From positions 4,030,001 to 4,094,000 of the forward strand of contig NZ_VLKE01000001.1 in NCBI RefSeq assembly GCF_007830265.1: a stretch of DNA of 64,000 nucleotides. The letters are read 5' to 3'. The DNA comes from Micromonospora olivasterospora. Its GTDB lineage: Bacteria > Actinomycetota > Actinomycetes > Mycobacteriales > Micromonosporaceae. Within the stretch, counting starts at the first letter, position 1. Each line of letters starts with the position of its first letter. The notes below the pieces were generated by a model. That model was not told the origin of the DNA. It saw nothing but the letters and a program-made list of their open reading frames with translations, and searched no databases. The translations under genes and the position numbers were made by a program. Positions 44,351 through 53,518 of this stretch are shown here, piece by piece.

Positions 44351-45016
44351 TCAGGCCGGGCGGGCCGCCAGCCGGCCGGCGGCGGCGACGGCGACGGCGG
44401 CGGCGGTGCGCGGCCCGAGCCCGAGCCGGGCGGCCGCCGCCAGGTCGGCCGCGGTGTCCACGTCCCGACGCAGGGTGGGCAGCTCGCCGGCCAGCGGCAG
44501 CGCGCCGCTGGCCAGGTGCGCCGCCGCCGAGCCCACGCCGAACCGGGGGTCCAGCGGCACGCCGGGCGGCGCGGCGAGCAGCACCGTGCCGCTGCCCGGG
44601 GCGTCGGCCACGAACCGGCGTACCCCCGGCGGGCCGGCGGCGACCGCGCACAGCGCCGCGGCCAGCTCGTCCGGGCGCAGCGCAGGCAGGTCGGCGGTGA
44701 GCCCGGCCAGCCAGGCGCCGCCGTTCGCGGCCGCGACCTGCGCGCCGTGCCGGAAGGCCGCGTTCAGGCCGGCGCCCGGGGCGTCCGGCACCGCCCGGGC
44801 GCCCGCCCCGCCGGCCGCCGCCGCCACCCGCGGATCGTCGGTGACCACCACCACATCGGCCACCGCCGGGCACGCGAGCGCCGCGGCGACCGTGTCGGCC
44901 GCCAGGGCCAGCGCCAGCTCCTCGTGCGGTACGCCCGGCAGCGCCCCGCGCAGGCGGCTCTTCGCCACGCCGAGACGCTTCACCGGCACCACCACAGTCC
45001 AGGCTCGCTGCCGCAC
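44351..45016 (-). CDS. cofC: 2-phospho-L-lactate (or phosphoenolpyruvate) guanylyltransferase
   Basis: 221 residues. Makes the GTP-activated intermediate in coenzyme F420 synthesis (FbiD in actinobacteria uses phosphoenolpyruvate). WTVVVPVKRLGVAKSRL is the nucleotide-binding start, DVVVVTDDPRV, GLNAAFRHGA, LTADLPALRPDEL and FGVGSAAAHLASG follow. GTG 45016, six bases after CAGGAT. Divergent from plsC. Confidence 0.88.
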   Translation of the reverse strand: MRQRAWTVVVPVKRLGVAKSRLRGALPGVPHEELALALAADTVAAALACPAVADVVVVTDDPRVAAAAGGAGARAVPDAPGAGLNAAFRHGAQVAAANGGAWLAGLTADLPALRPDELAAALCAVAAGPPGVRRFVADAPGSGTVLLAAPPGVPLDPRFGVGSAAAHLASGALPLAGELPTLRRDVDTAADLAAAARLGLGPRTAAAVAVAAAGRLAARPA

Positions 45017-45137
45017 GGCACAATCCTGCCAGCCGGGTGGCGGTACCCTCACTGGCCGTACCCCGGGCGAGCAGGCATGATTTCGCTGCGGGCGGCGCGG
45101 GCGGGTGCGGCCGCGGGTCGGGCTACGAGGAGGCAGG

Positions 45138-45878
45138 GTGACACGGCGCAGGCTGGGATTCTGGCAACGGTTCGCCGTGGTGGTGGTCAAGCCCGTGATG
45201 ACGGTCTGGACGCGGCGTACCTGGCGTGGCATGGAGCACCTGCGCCACGACGGCGGCGTCATCATCGTGCCGAACCACCTCTCGCACGCAGACCCGCTGG
45301 TCTCCGCGCACTTCGTCTACGACGCCGGGCGCTGGCCGCGGTTCCTCGCCAAGGCCAGCCTCTTCCGGCTGCCGCTGGTGGGCGGGATCCTGCACCGGTG
45401 CCGGCAGATCCCGGTGGAGCGCGGCTCCGTCGACGCGGCGAGGTCGCTGGACGCCCTGGTCGCCGCCGTGCGGGAGGGCGGCGCCGTGGTGATCTACCCG
45501 GAGGGCACCACCACCCGCGAGCCGGAGCTGTGGCCGATGAAGGGCAAGACCGGGGCGGCCCGGCTGGCACTGGCCACCGGGGCCCCGGTGATCCCGGTCG
45601 CCATGTGGGGCCCGGAGCGCATCTTCGACCCGCGCACCAAGCGGCTCAGCCTGCGACCCCGCATCCCGGTGACGGTGGTCGCCGGGCCGCCGGTGGACCT
45701 GAGCCGGTGGGCCGGGGCCGCGCCCACCAGGGCCACCCTCGAGGAGATGACGGACGCCATCATGCTGCGCCTGCGTGACCTGCTCGCCGAGATCCGCGGC
45801 GGCACCCCGCCGCCGCTCTGGGCGCGCCCGTCCCGCTCCGCCGCCCGCCCGCAGCAGGAGCGGGGAGGCGCCGCGTGA
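45138..45878 (+). CDS. plsC: 1-acylglycerol-3-phosphate acyltransferase (PlsC family)
   Basis: 246 residues. Acylates lysophosphatidate to phosphatidate, or similar, at the membrane. Catalytic PNHLSHADP (HxxxxD) and acceptor site [26 protein letters not shown]. The C-terminal 40 residues are Pro/Arg-rich. GTG 45138 follows GAGGAGG. Its stop overlaps the gpsA GTG, matching a glycerol-3-phosphate/phospholipid operon. Confidence 0.92.
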   Translation: MTRRRLGFWQRFAVVVVKPVMTVWTRRTWRGMEHLRHDGGVIIVPNHLSHADPLVSAHFVYDAGRWPRFLAKASLFRLPLVGGILHRCRQIPVERGSVDAARSLDALVAAVREGGAVVIYPEGTTTREPELWPMKGKTGAARLALATGAPVIPVAMWGPERIFDPRTKRLSLRPRIPVTVVAGPPVDLSRWAGAAPTRATLEEMTDAIMLRLRDLLAEIRGGTPPPLWARPSRSAARPQQERGGAA

Positions 45879-46882
45879 GCGGGCACGTGGCCGTCCTGGG
45901 CGCCGGATCCTGGGGCACGGCGTTCGCCAAGATCCTCGCCGACGCCGGCCGGGACGTGACGGTCTGGGCCCGCCGGGAGCCGGTGGCCGAGGCGATCCGG
46001 CTGCGTCGGCACAACCCGGACTACCTGCCGGACCTGCGGCTGCCAGAGCGGGTCACGGCGACCGGGGACGCCACCGAGGCGATCACCGGCGCCGAGCTGG
46101 TGGTGCTGGCCGTGCCGTCGCAGACGCTGCGCGCGAACCTCGCCGAGTGGGCCGGTCACCTGCACCCGGACGCGACGCTGGTCTCCCTGATGAAGGGCAT
46201 CGAGCTGGGCACCACCAAGCGGATGAGCGAGGTGATCGTGGAGACCGCCGGCGTCACGCCGAGCCGGGTGGTGGTGGTCTCCGGCCCCAACCTCGCTCCC
46301 GAGATCGCCGCCGAGCAGCCCGCCGCGACCGTGGTGGCCGGCACGGACGACCGCCGGACCCAGCTCGTCCAGGCGTCGATCCGCACGCCGTACTTCCGGC
46401 CGTACACCAACGACGACGTGATCGGCTGCGAGCTGGGCGGGGCGGTCAAGAACGTGATCGCCCTGGCGTACGGGATCGCGACCGCGATGGGCTTCGGCGA
46501 CAACACCCGGGCCATGCTGATGACCCGGGGGCTGGCCGAGACCGCCCGCCTCGGGGTGGCGCTCGGCGCCGACCCGATCACGTTCGCCGGCCTGGCCGGG
46601 ATGGGCGACCTCGTGGCGTCCTGCTCGTCGCCGCTGGCCCGCAACCGGACGTTCGGCGAGCACCTGGGCCGGGGGGAGACCCTGGAGCAGGCGCAGGCGG
46701 CCACCCGGCAGACCGCCGAGGGCGTGAAGAGTTGCCTGGCGATCCGCGACCTGGCCCGGGCGCACGGGGTGGAGATGCCGATCACCGAGCAGATCGAGCG
46801 GATCTGCCACGAGGGCATGGACCCGCGGCTCGCCGTCGACGCGCTGATGAGCCGCACCGCGAAGCCCGAGTCGTACGAGTGA
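45875..46882 (+). CDS. gpsA: Glycerol-3-phosphate dehydrogenase (NAD(P)+)
   Basis: 335 residues. [21 protein letters not shown] binds NAD(P); [19 protein letters not shown], the catalytic Lys in [36 protein letters not shown], and [14 protein letters not shown]. It supplies glycerol-3-phosphate to PlsC/PlsX-type acylation. Overlaps plsC by GTGA. Confidence 0.96.
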   Translation: MSGHVAVLGAGSWGTAFAKILADAGRDVTVWARREPVAEAIRLRRHNPDYLPDLRLPERVTATGDATEAITGAELVVLAVPSQTLRANLAEWAGHLHPDATLVSLMKGIELGTTKRMSEVIVETAGVTPSRVVVVSGPNLAPEIAAEQPAATVVAGTDDRRTQLVQASIRTPYFRPYTNDDVIGCELGGAVKNVIALAYGIATAMGFGDNTRAMLMTRGLAETARLGVALGADPITFAGLAGMGDLVASCSSPLARNRTFGEHLGRGETLEQAQAATRQTAEGVKSCLAIRDLARAHGVEMPITEQIERICHEGMDPRLAVDALMSRTAKPESYE

Positions 46883-46892
46883 GGGGGGCGGC

Positions 46893-48005
46893 GTGACCGA
46901 CGGGACCCGGGACGGCGACGGCACCCGGTGCGTACGGGCCGGGCTGCCGGAGCCCGTGCCGGGCCAGCCGTTCCTGCCCGGGCCGGTCCTCGCCGCGCCG
47001 TACCACCTCGACCCGTGGCGGGGGCCGGCCGCCGCCGCGGACGGGTACGGCCGGCCCGACAACCCGACCCGGCGGCTGCTGGAGGCGGCGATCGGGGAAC
47101 TGGAGGGCGGCGACTGCCGCGTCTTCGCCAGCGGGCAGGCCGCGATCACCGGCCTGCTGCTGGCGCTGCTGCGCCCCGGGGACGCGGTGGTACTGCCCGC
47201 CGACGGGTACTTCCCGGTGCGCGCGTTCGCCGCCGACACCCTCGCCCGGATCGGGGTGCGGGTGCACCTCGCGCCGACCGTCGGGCCGTACCCGTCGTTC
47301 GAGGGGGTGCGGCTGGTGCTGGTGGAGACCCCGGCGAACCCGGGCCTGGACGTCGTCGACGTCGCCGCGCTGGCCCGGGACGCGCACGCAGCCGGCGCTC
47401 TCGTCGCGGTGGACAACACCACCGCCACCCCGCTCGGCCAGCGCCCACTCGATCTCGGCGCGGACCTGGTGGTGGCCTCCGGCACCAAGGCCCTGACCGG
47501 CCATTCCGACCTGCTGCTCGGCTACGTCGCGAGTCGTACGCCCGATCTACTCGACCCGGTCACCGCCTGGCGGACGGTCACCGGTGCGGTGCCCGGGGCC
47601 TTCGACGCGTGGCTGGCGCACCGCTCGCTGGCCACCCTGGACCTGCGGCTGGCCCGGCAGTCGGCCAACGCCGAGGCGCTCGCCCGACTGCTCGCCGACC
47701 GGTCCGACGTCGCGGGGCTGCGCTGGCCGGGACTGCCCGGCGATCCCGCGTACGCGGTGGCGGCGGCGCAGATGCGGCGGCTGCCCGGGGTGCTCTCGTT
47801 CGACCTGGGCGGCGCCGAGCGGGTGGCCCGGTTCCTCGACGCGTCCCGGCTGGTGGGCGCGGCGACCTCGTTCGGTGGCCTGCACACCACCGCCGACCGC
47901 CGGGCCCAGTGGGGCGACGACACCGCCCCGGGCTTCGTCCGGCTCTCCTGCGGGGTGGAGGACACGGCGGACCTGCTCGCCGACGTCACGGCCGCCCTCG
48001 GGTAG
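46893..48005 (+). CDS. Cys/Met metabolism PLP-dependent enzyme (cystathionine gamma-lyase/synthase type)
   Basis: 370 residues. PLP Lys in VVASGTKALTGHSDLLLGY, phosphate contacts FASGQAAITGLLLALLRPGD, and VETPANPGLDVVD, plus VDNTTATPLGQRPLDLGAD. The substrate residues that would tell lyase from synthase are not clear, and the start DNPTRRLLEAAIGELEGG is standard. GTG 46893, 10 bases after gpsA, so probably co-transcribed although functionally unrelated. Confidence 0.9.
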   Translation: MTDGTRDGDGTRCVRAGLPEPVPGQPFLPGPVLAAPYHLDPWRGPAAAADGYGRPDNPTRRLLEAAIGELEGGDCRVFASGQAAITGLLLALLRPGDAVVLPADGYFPVRAFAADTLARIGVRVHLAPTVGPYPSFEGVRLVLVETPANPGLDVVDVAALARDAHAAGALVAVDNTTATPLGQRPLDLGADLVVASGTKALTGHSDLLLGYVASRTPDLLDPVTAWRTVTGAVPGAFDAWLAHRSLATLDLRLARQSANAEALARLLADRSDVAGLRWPGLPGDPAYAVAAAQMRRLPGVLSFDLGGAERVARFLDASRLVGAATSFGGLHTTADRRAQWGDDTAPGFVRLSCGVEDTADLLADVTAALG

Positions 48006-48235
48006 GGAAGGGCCCCTCTCAACGCCCGCCGGTATGGCGGGGTTCCCCGCTCACCCCCGGCCTCCGGCGGCGGGTTCGACGGGTATCGTGAGCGGGCACG
48101 CCCGCACCGGGCCCGACCGGAGGAGGTGAGACCGATCCACCAGCAACCAGGACCGGCGCTCCGCCCCGGGCCCGTGCCGCCCGCCGGGTAGGCCGCCCAC
48201 GGGAGCGCCGAAGAGCGACCCCCGAGAGGCTTCCC

Positions 48236-49027
48236 GTGACATCCGCGCACCGCCAGTTCGACCGTTCCGCCGTCGTCACCCGCCTGCGCGCCGCCGGCTG
48301 CGTCTTCGCCGAGGACGAGGCCGACCTGCTCATCGACGCAGCCGACTCACCCGGGCGGCTCGCCGACCTCGTCGACCGCCGCGCCGCCGGGCTGCCGCTG
48401 GAGCACCTGCTCGGCTGGGCCGAGTTCTGCGGCCTGCGGGTCGGCGTCGATCCCGGCGTGTTCGTCCCCCGGGCCCGTACCGCCCTGCTCGTCTCCGCCG
48501 CCGCGGCGACCACCCGCCCCGGCGGCGCGGTGCTCGACCTCTGCTGCGGGTCGGGCGCCGCCGCGCTGGTGCTCGCCGGGCGGCTCGCCCCCCGCTGGCT
48601 GGCCGCCGCCGACGTCGACCCGGCCGCCGTCGCCTGCGCCCGGCGCAACCTCGCCCACCTCGGCGTGCCGGTCTACCAGGGCGACCTGTTCGACGCCGTG
48701 CCGCCCGCGTGGCGGGGCCGGCTCGATCTGGTGGTCGCCAACGCCCCGTACGTGCCGACGGAGGCGGTGCCGCTGCTGCCGCCCGAGGCGCGGCTGCACG
48801 AGGCACCGGTCGCCCTGGACGGCGGGCGGGACGGGCTGGCCGTGCTGTGCCGGGTGGCGCGGGGCGCGGTCGAGTGGCTCGCGCCGGGCGGGCACCTGGC
48901 GGTCGAGGTCAGCCGCCGCCAGGTCGACGCGTACCGGTCGGTGCTGACCGGCCTGGGGCTGGTGCCGTCCGTGGTCCACGACGAGGACCTGGACGCCACG
49001 GCGGTGCTCGCCCGCCGCCCGGGCTGA
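48236..49027 (+). CDS. PrmC-related N5-glutamine methyltransferase-like protein
   Basis: 263 residues. GVDPGVFVPRARTALLVSAA and LDLCCGSGAAALVLAGR bind SAM; the catalytic motif is NAPY (VVANAPYVPTEAV) rather than the NPPY of HemK/PrmC. ALDGGRDGLAVLCRVARG and GHLAVEVSRRQVDAY are as in PrmC. I recall a named PrmC-related subfamily with this change. Target not known. GTG 48236 follows GAGAGG. The 48006-48235 gap before it has no supported gene. Confidence 0.82.
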   Translation: MTSAHRQFDRSAVVTRLRAAGCVFAEDEADLLIDAADSPGRLADLVDRRAAGLPLEHLLGWAEFCGLRVGVDPGVFVPRARTALLVSAAAATTRPGGAVLDLCCGSGAAALVLAGRLAPRWLAAADVDPAAVACARRNLAHLGVPVYQGDLFDAVPPAWRGRLDLVVANAPYVPTEAVPLLPPEARLHEAPVALDGGRDGLAVLCRVARGAVEWLAPGGHLAVEVSRRQVDAYRSVLTGLGLVPSVVHDEDLDATAVLARRPG

Positions 49028-49302
49028 CGGCGGGGTGCCGCGCTGGCGCGCGGCGGTCAGCGGCGGGGCAGCGCAGGAGTCGCAGGAGTTGGTCCCGGCT
49101 GGCCGCGGGGCTGAGCGCGACCGTTCGCAGGTGCTCCATGATCTTGGTGCAGGTACGCAGGGCCCGTGCGCGTTAGGGCTCCGGGTGGGGCCCTGCCCCG
49201 CGCGTTACGTAACGTATATGCGCGGTTGACCGGTTGCGGTGTGCTGCCGCTTCTCCCCGGGTATGGCATCGGCCTCCGGCCACGCACAGTAGGGTCAACC
49301 GG

Positions 49303-49356
49303 GTGAGCGCCACCGGCGAGCACCACGAGCCCGTGCAGTCGCGAACGAAAGGGTGA
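49303..49356 (+). CDS. Putative 17-residue leader ORF upstream of ddl
   Basis: GTG at 49303 to TGA at 49354-49356, ending 4 bases before the ddl start; TAGGGT (49290-49295) lies 7 bases upstream, so a leaderless transcript could begin at this GTG. Encodes MSATGEHHEPVQSRTKG, no meaningful codon bias. May serve only to couple translation. The rest of the 49028-49302 gap has a palindrome GTTACGTAAC (49204-49213) and TTGACC (49226-49231), no further gene I trust. Confidence 0.4.
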   Translation: MSATGEHHEPVQSRTKG

Positions 49357-49360
49357 CCGA

Positions 49361-50458
49361 GTGACCACCCCAGGCAAGACCCGTGTGGCCCTCGTCTTCG
49401 GCGGCCGCAGTCCCGAGCACGGCATCTCGTGCGTCAGCGCCGGCAGCGTCCTCGGCGCGCTCGACCCGGACGAGTTCGAGGTGGTCCCCGTGGGCATCAC
49501 CCGGGCCGGCAAGTGGGTGCTGACCAGCGGCGACCCAGGCGAGCTGGCGATCACCGCGGGGCGGGTGCCGGAGATCACCGCCGAGGCGGGCAGCGACATC
49601 GTGCTGCGCGCCGACCCGACCGGCAACGGGCTGCTGGTACTCGACCCGGCCGAGGGCCCCCGGGCGCTCGCCGACGTCGACGTGGTCTTCCCCGTGCTGC
49701 ACGGCGCGTACGGCGAGGACGGCACCATCCAGGGCATGCTGGAAATGGCCGGCATCCCGTACGTCGGGGCGAACGTCTTCGCCTCCGCCGCCGCCATGGA
49801 CAAGGAGTTCACCAAGAAGCTCTGCGCCGCCGAGGGCATCCCCGTCGGCCCGTACGCGGTGCTGCGCAACGGGATGACCCTGGCGGAGGAGGACAAGCAG
49901 CGCCTCGGCCTGCCGGTCTTCGTCAAGCCGTCCCGGGCTGGCTCGTCGTTCGGCATCACCAAGGTCACCGACTGGGCGAGCCTGGACGCCGCGGTCGCCG
50001 TGGCGCGGGAAATCGACCCGAAGGTGCTGGTCGAGGGCGCGATCGTCGGGCGCGAGGTCGAGTGTGGCGTGCTGGAGGGCGAGGCCGGGGGCGGAGCCGA
50101 GGCGTCGGTGCTGGCCGAGGTGCGCGCCGGCGGCGACCACGACTGGTACGACTTCGAGGCGAAGTACCTTTCCGAGCCCGAGTACGACCTCCCGGCCGAC
50201 CTGCCCGAGCACGTCGCCCGGCAGATCCAGGAGTACGCCGTCCGGGCGTTCGCCGCGCTGGACTGCGCCGGGCTCGCCCGGGTCGACTTCTTCGTCACCC
50301 CGGAACTGGACGTCTACCTCAACGAGATCAACACGATGCCCGGGTTCACCCCGACATCGATGTTCCCGCTGATGTGGGCCGCCTCGGGCCTGGAGTATCC
50401 GAAGCTGGTCAACCGTCTGATCCGCACCGCGCAGTGGCGCGGCGTCGGCCTGCACTGA
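49361..50458 (+). CDS. ddl: D-alanine--D-alanine ligase
   Basis: 365 residues. Joins two D-Ala for peptidoglycan. Motifs: VALVFGGRSPEHGISCVSAGSVL, VVFPVLHGAYGEDGTIQGMLEMAGIPYVG, MDKEFTKKLCAAEGIPV, PVFVKPSRAGSSFGITKV, AGLARVDFFVTPELDVYLNEINTMPGFTPTSMFP. GTG 49361 has GAAAGGG 10-16 bases upstream. The Tyr in YDFEAKYL is the D-Ala type; EINTMPGFTPTSM is standard. Confidence 0.96.
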   Translation: MTTPGKTRVALVFGGRSPEHGISCVSAGSVLGALDPDEFEVVPVGITRAGKWVLTSGDPGELAITAGRVPEITAEAGSDIVLRADPTGNGLLVLDPAEGPRALADVDVVFPVLHGAYGEDGTIQGMLEMAGIPYVGANVFASAAAMDKEFTKKLCAAEGIPVGPYAVLRNGMTLAEEDKQRLGLPVFVKPSRAGSSFGITKVTDWASLDAAVAVAREIDPKVLVEGAIVGREVECGVLEGEAGGGAEASVLAEVRAGGDHDWYDFEAKYLSEPEYDLPADLPEHVARQIQEYAVRAFAALDCAGLARVDFFVTPELDVYLNEINTMPGFTPTSMFPLMWAASGLEYPKLVNRLIRTAQWRGVGLH

Positions 50459-50478
50459 GGCGTCGCTGCGCGCCTCGC

Positions 50479-50510
50479 GAGCCGGGCGGGCCCGCCGGCC
50501 CGCCCGGCTC
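50479..50510 (+). terminator. Terminator after ddl
   Basis: A perfect 13-bp stem GAGCCGGGCGGGC (50479-50491) with 50498-50510, loop CCGCCG. Then 50511-50631 holds short GGATCAG/CCGGGCAGGCCG repeats downstream of the minus-strand gene. Confidence 0.75.
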
Positions 50511-50631
50511 CCGGATCAGCCGGAGCGGACCACCGAGAACCCGCAGCGGCCCGGCAGCCGCCGGGAACGGCGCCGGATCAGGCCGGGCAGGCCGCCGGAT
50601 GCGCGCCGGGCAGGCCGGAGGGGGAGCCGGA

Positions 50632-51240
50632 TCAGCCCGCGCAGCTGGCCGGGGTGGGGCCGCCGGAGGGCACGGTGGCGATTACCGTGTCGGAGATCGG
50701 GCTCACCCACTGCAGCGCCGCCCCGTACGTGCGGGGCACGGTGACCTGTACCGCGGTCTCCCGGTCGAGGGTGGTGAGCACGGTGGCGTCCGGCCCCTCG
50801 GCCGCGTACCAGCAGACCTTGTTGACGACCCAGACGTCGTCGGTCTGGGCGGGGGCGGGCTCGGTGCCGCCGCAGGCGACGGTGAGGGCGGGATCGCCGT
50901 ACGCGGCGTTCTGCTCCGGGCCGGCGGTGACCGACCGCTGTTTCAGGTCCCGGACCGTGTCGGGCAGCTGGGACATCAGGGCGCGGCAGACGGTCGCCGG
51001 CCGCTCGGCGAGCGCCGGCGCGGCCATCTCGACCGGCGCGGTGGACTGCGGCCGGGCGGTGGTCGCCGACGGGCTGGGCTCGGGCGCCGGGGCGTCCGGG
51101 GCGAGCTTCGCGAAGGTGAACCCGGCCACGGCCACCGTGATCGGTACCGCGACCAGCGTGGCCAGCAGCGCGGCACGGCGGTTCGTGACGTCCCGCCGCG
51201 GCGGGGCCTTCTCGTCGGGGGAGGAAGTGATCTCGTCCAC
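50632..51240 (-). CDS. DUF3515-family membrane protein
   Basis: 202 residues. One membrane segment (residues 24-46, LLATLVAVPITVAVAGFTF), a Pro/Ala linker, then an external domain with four Cys (ATVCRALMSQLPDTV, ALTVACGG, VVNKVCWYAAEG, TPASCAG) and VTVPRTYGAALQWVSPISD. Conserved next to ddl and thiL in actinobacteria; function unknown. The GTG abuts the upstream RAM-domain stop (TAA-GTG). Confidence 0.85.
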   Translation of the reverse strand: MDEITSSPDEKAPPRRDVTNRRAALLATLVAVPITVAVAGFTFAKLAPDAPAPEPSPSATTARPQSTAPVEMAAPALAERPATVCRALMSQLPDTVRDLKQRSVTAGPEQNAAYGDPALTVACGGTEPAPAQTDDVWVVNKVCWYAAEGPDATVLTTLDRETAVQVTVPRTYGAALQWVSPISDTVIATVPSGGPTPASCAG

Positions 51241-51474
51241 TTACAGGCGCACCACCGAACACGTGAGGGTGCGGGTGATGCCGGGCACCATCTGCACCTT
51301 GCTGACGATGAGTTTGCCGAGCTCGTCGACGGTGTTCGCCTCGGTGAGCACGACCACGTCGTACGGCCCGGTGACGGCGTCGACCCGTACCACGCCGGCA
51401 AGGTCCCCGATCAGCCCGGCCACGTCACGCGCCCGGCCGACCTCCGTCTGGATGAGGATGTACGCCTGTACCAC
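51241..51474 (-). CDS. Stand-alone Lrp/AsnC ligand-binding (RAM) domain protein
   Basis: 77 residues, one alpha-beta RAM fold (VQAYILIQTEVGRARDVAGL, VVRVDAVTGPYDVVVLTEA, ELGKLIVSKVQMVPGITRTLTC). No DNA-binding domain. Such proteins form oligomers that bind amino acids and may act with Lrp-type partners. GTG 51474 follows GGAGG. Immediately upstream of the DUF3515 gene in one operon. Confidence 0.88.
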   Translation of the reverse strand: MVQAYILIQTEVGRARDVAGLIGDLAGVVRVDAVTGPYDVVVLTEANTVDELGKLIVSKVQMVPGITRTLTCSVVRL

Positions 51475-51644
51475 GACTCGACCTCCGTCCGTCGCCGCCC
51501 GGAGGCGGCCCGAAGGGTGAAACTACCTTACGGAGCAGGTCCGATCCCTATCGGTGGTCGAGGAGAAGCGGTGAGCGAGCGCGGCGGGTGGGGTGCCACA
51601 CGGCGGGCACGAGGGGTAGCGGGCAGGAGAGGCGGAGTGCGGGC

Positions 51645-52583
51645 ATGAGCGTGGCCGGGATCGGCGAGTTCGGACTGATCGACCGGGTGACCGCCCGGCT
51701 GACCCACGGCGCGGCCGTCCTGCTGGGGCCGGGGGACGACGCCGCCGTGCTGGCCGCGCCGGACGCCCGGGTCGCCGCGTCGACCGACGTGCTGGTGGAG
51801 GGGCGGCACTTCCGGCGGGACTGGTCGAGCGCCCGTGACGTGGGGCACCGGGCGGCCGCGGCCAACCTGGCCGACATCGCGGCCATGGGGGCGACCCCGA
51901 CCGCTCTGCTGGTGGCGCTGTGCATGCCGGCCGACCTGGACCCGGCGTGGGCCGAGGAGTTGGCCGACGGGCTCGCCGCCGAGGCGGGCACGGTGGGGGC
52001 GAGCGTCGCCGGCGGGGACATGTCGGCCAGCCCGACGCTGACCATCGCGGTCACCGCCCTCGGGGACCTGGGCGGCCTGGCCCCGGTGCTGCGCTCGGGC
52101 GCCCGCCCGGGGGACGTGGTCGCCGTCGCCGGCCGCAGCGGGTACGCCGCCGCCGGCTACACCGTGCTCTCCCGGGGCTTCCGTACGCCCAAGCTGCTCG
52201 TCGAGGCGTACCGCCGGCCCGAGGTGCCGTACGCGGCCGGGCCGCACGCCGCCCGGCTCGGCGCCACCGCCATGATCGACGTCTCGGACGGGCTGCTGGC
52301 CGATCTGGGGCACGTCGCCCGGGCCAGCGGCGTGGGCATCGACGTGCGGCGCGACGCCTTCGAGGTGCCCCGGCAGATGCGTGACGCCGCCCAGGCGCTC
52401 GGGGTCGACCCGTACGCCTGGATCCTCGGCGGCGGCGACGACCACGCGTTGGCGGCCACCTTCCCGCCGGCGGTCGCGCTGCCGGCGCCGTGGCGGGAGG
52501 TCGGCCGGGTGGCCGACGGCGCGGGCGTCACGGTCGACGGCGAGCCGTACGCCGGCCCGGCCGGCTGGGACCATTTCCGGTAA
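51645..52583 (+). CDS. thiL: Thiamine-monophosphate kinase
   Basis: 312 residues. Phosphorylates TMP to thiamine diphosphate, the cofactor IlvB needs. GEFGLIDRVTARL, LLGPGDDAAVL, STDVLVEGRHFRRDW, ANLADIAAMGATPTALLVAL, VAGGDMSASPTLTIAVTALG, DVSDGLLADLGHVA, ILGGGDDHALAATF. ATG 51645 follows GGCGGAG. No TPP riboswitch seen upstream. Confidence 0.95.
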   Translation: MSVAGIGEFGLIDRVTARLTHGAAVLLGPGDDAAVLAAPDARVAASTDVLVEGRHFRRDWSSARDVGHRAAAANLADIAAMGATPTALLVALCMPADLDPAWAEELADGLAAEAGTVGASVAGGDMSASPTLTIAVTALGDLGGLAPVLRSGARPGDVVAVAGRSGYAAAGYTVLSRGFRTPKLLVEAYRRPEVPYAAGPHAARLGATAMIDVSDGLLADLGHVARASGVGIDVRRDAFEVPRQMRDAAQALGVDPYAWILGGGDDHALAATFPPAVALPAPWREVGRVADGAGVTVDGEPYAGPAGWDHFR

Positions 52584-52628
52584 GGACCGCCTCCGGTCCG
52601 CGCAGGTCAGGGCCGTATCCTTCACCCT

Positions 52629-53096
52629 GTGAGTGAGATCGAGATTCGCGCGGCCCGCTTCGATTCGCCGGAGGCACAGCGGTTGATCCGGGCCGCGTTG
52701 GTGGACCTGGGCGAGCGCTACGGCGGCAGCGGCGACGAGACACCCGTCGACGCCACCGAGTTCGAGCCGCCGCACGGGGCGTTCCTGATCGCTCACGTCG
52801 ACGGCGAGCCGGTCGGCTGCGGCGGCTGGCGCAGCCACGGTGACGACGGGGACACCGCCGAGGTGAAGCGGATGTACACGACCCCGGCGGCCCGGGGCCG
52901 GGGCGTCGCCCGGGCCGTGCTCGCCGCCGTCGAGCGGTCGGCGCGGGAGCAGGGGCGCAAGCGGATCGTCCTGGAGTGCGGCGACAGGCAGCCGGAGGCG
53001 ATCGCCATGTACGCCGCGGCCGGCTACGAGCGCATCCCCAACTTTGGCTTCTACCAGGACGCCCCGGGCTGCATCTCCTTCGGCCGTACCCTCTGA
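52629..53096 (+). CDS. GNAT acetyltransferase
   Basis: 155 residues. Acetyl-CoA loop TPAARGRGVARAVLAAVERSAREQG, then RIVLECGDRQPEAIAMYAAAGYERIPNFGFY. Similar to small-molecule or amino-acid acetyltransferases; substrate unknown. TATCCT ends 7 bases before the GTG (leaderless pattern). Confidence 0.85.
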   Translation: MSEIEIRAARFDSPEAQRLIRAALVDLGERYGGSGDETPVDATEFEPPHGAFLIAHVDGEPVGCGGWRSHGDDGDTAEVKRMYTTPAARGRGVARAVLAAVERSAREQGRKRIVLECGDRQPEAIAMYAAAGYERIPNFGFYQDAPGCISFGRTL

Positions 53097-53257
53097 CCGG
53101 GCGTTGCCGACGGCCCGGCGGCCGGGCCGGCAGGGTGGGACGCCGTACGGCGCCTGTGGAGCTGCCCCGTCCACGCTACCGCGCCGCCCGCCCGCCTACG
53201 CCGCCCGGCCACCCGCGCCGCCCGCCTACGCCGCCCGCCCGCCCGCGCCGCCCCGAT

Positions 53258-53312
53258 GATCATGGGGTTGGCGGTGGTATCTGGCCCGGTGGACGCCGCT
53301 AACCTCATGATC
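53258..53312. repeat. 17-bp imperfect inverted repeat (GATCATGGGGTTGGCGG)
   Basis: Left arm 53258-53274, right arm 53296-53312 with two transitions, both pairing as G-T in RNA, and a 21-base spacer. Upstream, 53165-53255 holds CCGCCCGCCTACG repeats. The whole gap 53097-53518 has no supported gene. Confidence 0.75.
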
Positions 53313-53314
53313 GC

Positions 53315-53349
53315 GTGAGACGGTGCGGGGCGAAGTGAGACGGTGCGGG
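53315..53349 (+). repeat. Direct 15-bp duplication
   Basis: GTGAGACGGTGCGGG at 53315-53329 and 53335-53349, 20-base spacing, immediately beside the inverted repeat. Confidence 0.8.
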
Positions 53350-53456
53350 CGGGCGCATGGGCGGGGCAGCTCCACAGGCAGCGGACCGACATGCCCGAGC
53401 CGCAGCCCGCCGTGCCCGCACGCCGAAGGCCGGGCACCCGGCGATGGGGAACACGA

Positions 53457-53488
53457 CAAGCCGGCGGGCCCGGAGGCCCGCCGGCTTG
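53457..53488 (-). terminator. Terminator after rpmB
   Basis: A perfect 13-bp stem CAAGCCGGCGGGC (53457-53469) with 53476-53488, loop CCGGAG, 30 bases past the rpmB stop. Confidence 0.8.
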
Positions 53489-53518
53489 GACGAGGTTACG
53501 AGGTCGGCGTTACCCGCG

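Noticed and set aside
48126..48191. A 21-codon ORF with GGAGG at its start, before the PrmC-like gene
   Set aside because: The SD-like sequence overlaps the start codon, codon content is Pro/Arg-rich chance composition, and it does not adjoin the gene start.
48909..49139. Minus-strand ORF starting MEHLRTVALSPAASRDQLL in the gap before ddl
   Set aside because: The start looks helical, but the frame then runs antisense into the PrmC-like gene; no RBS or promoter supports it.
51485..51644. A TPP riboswitch upstream of thiL
   Set aside because: The CUGAGA and related core motifs are not present.
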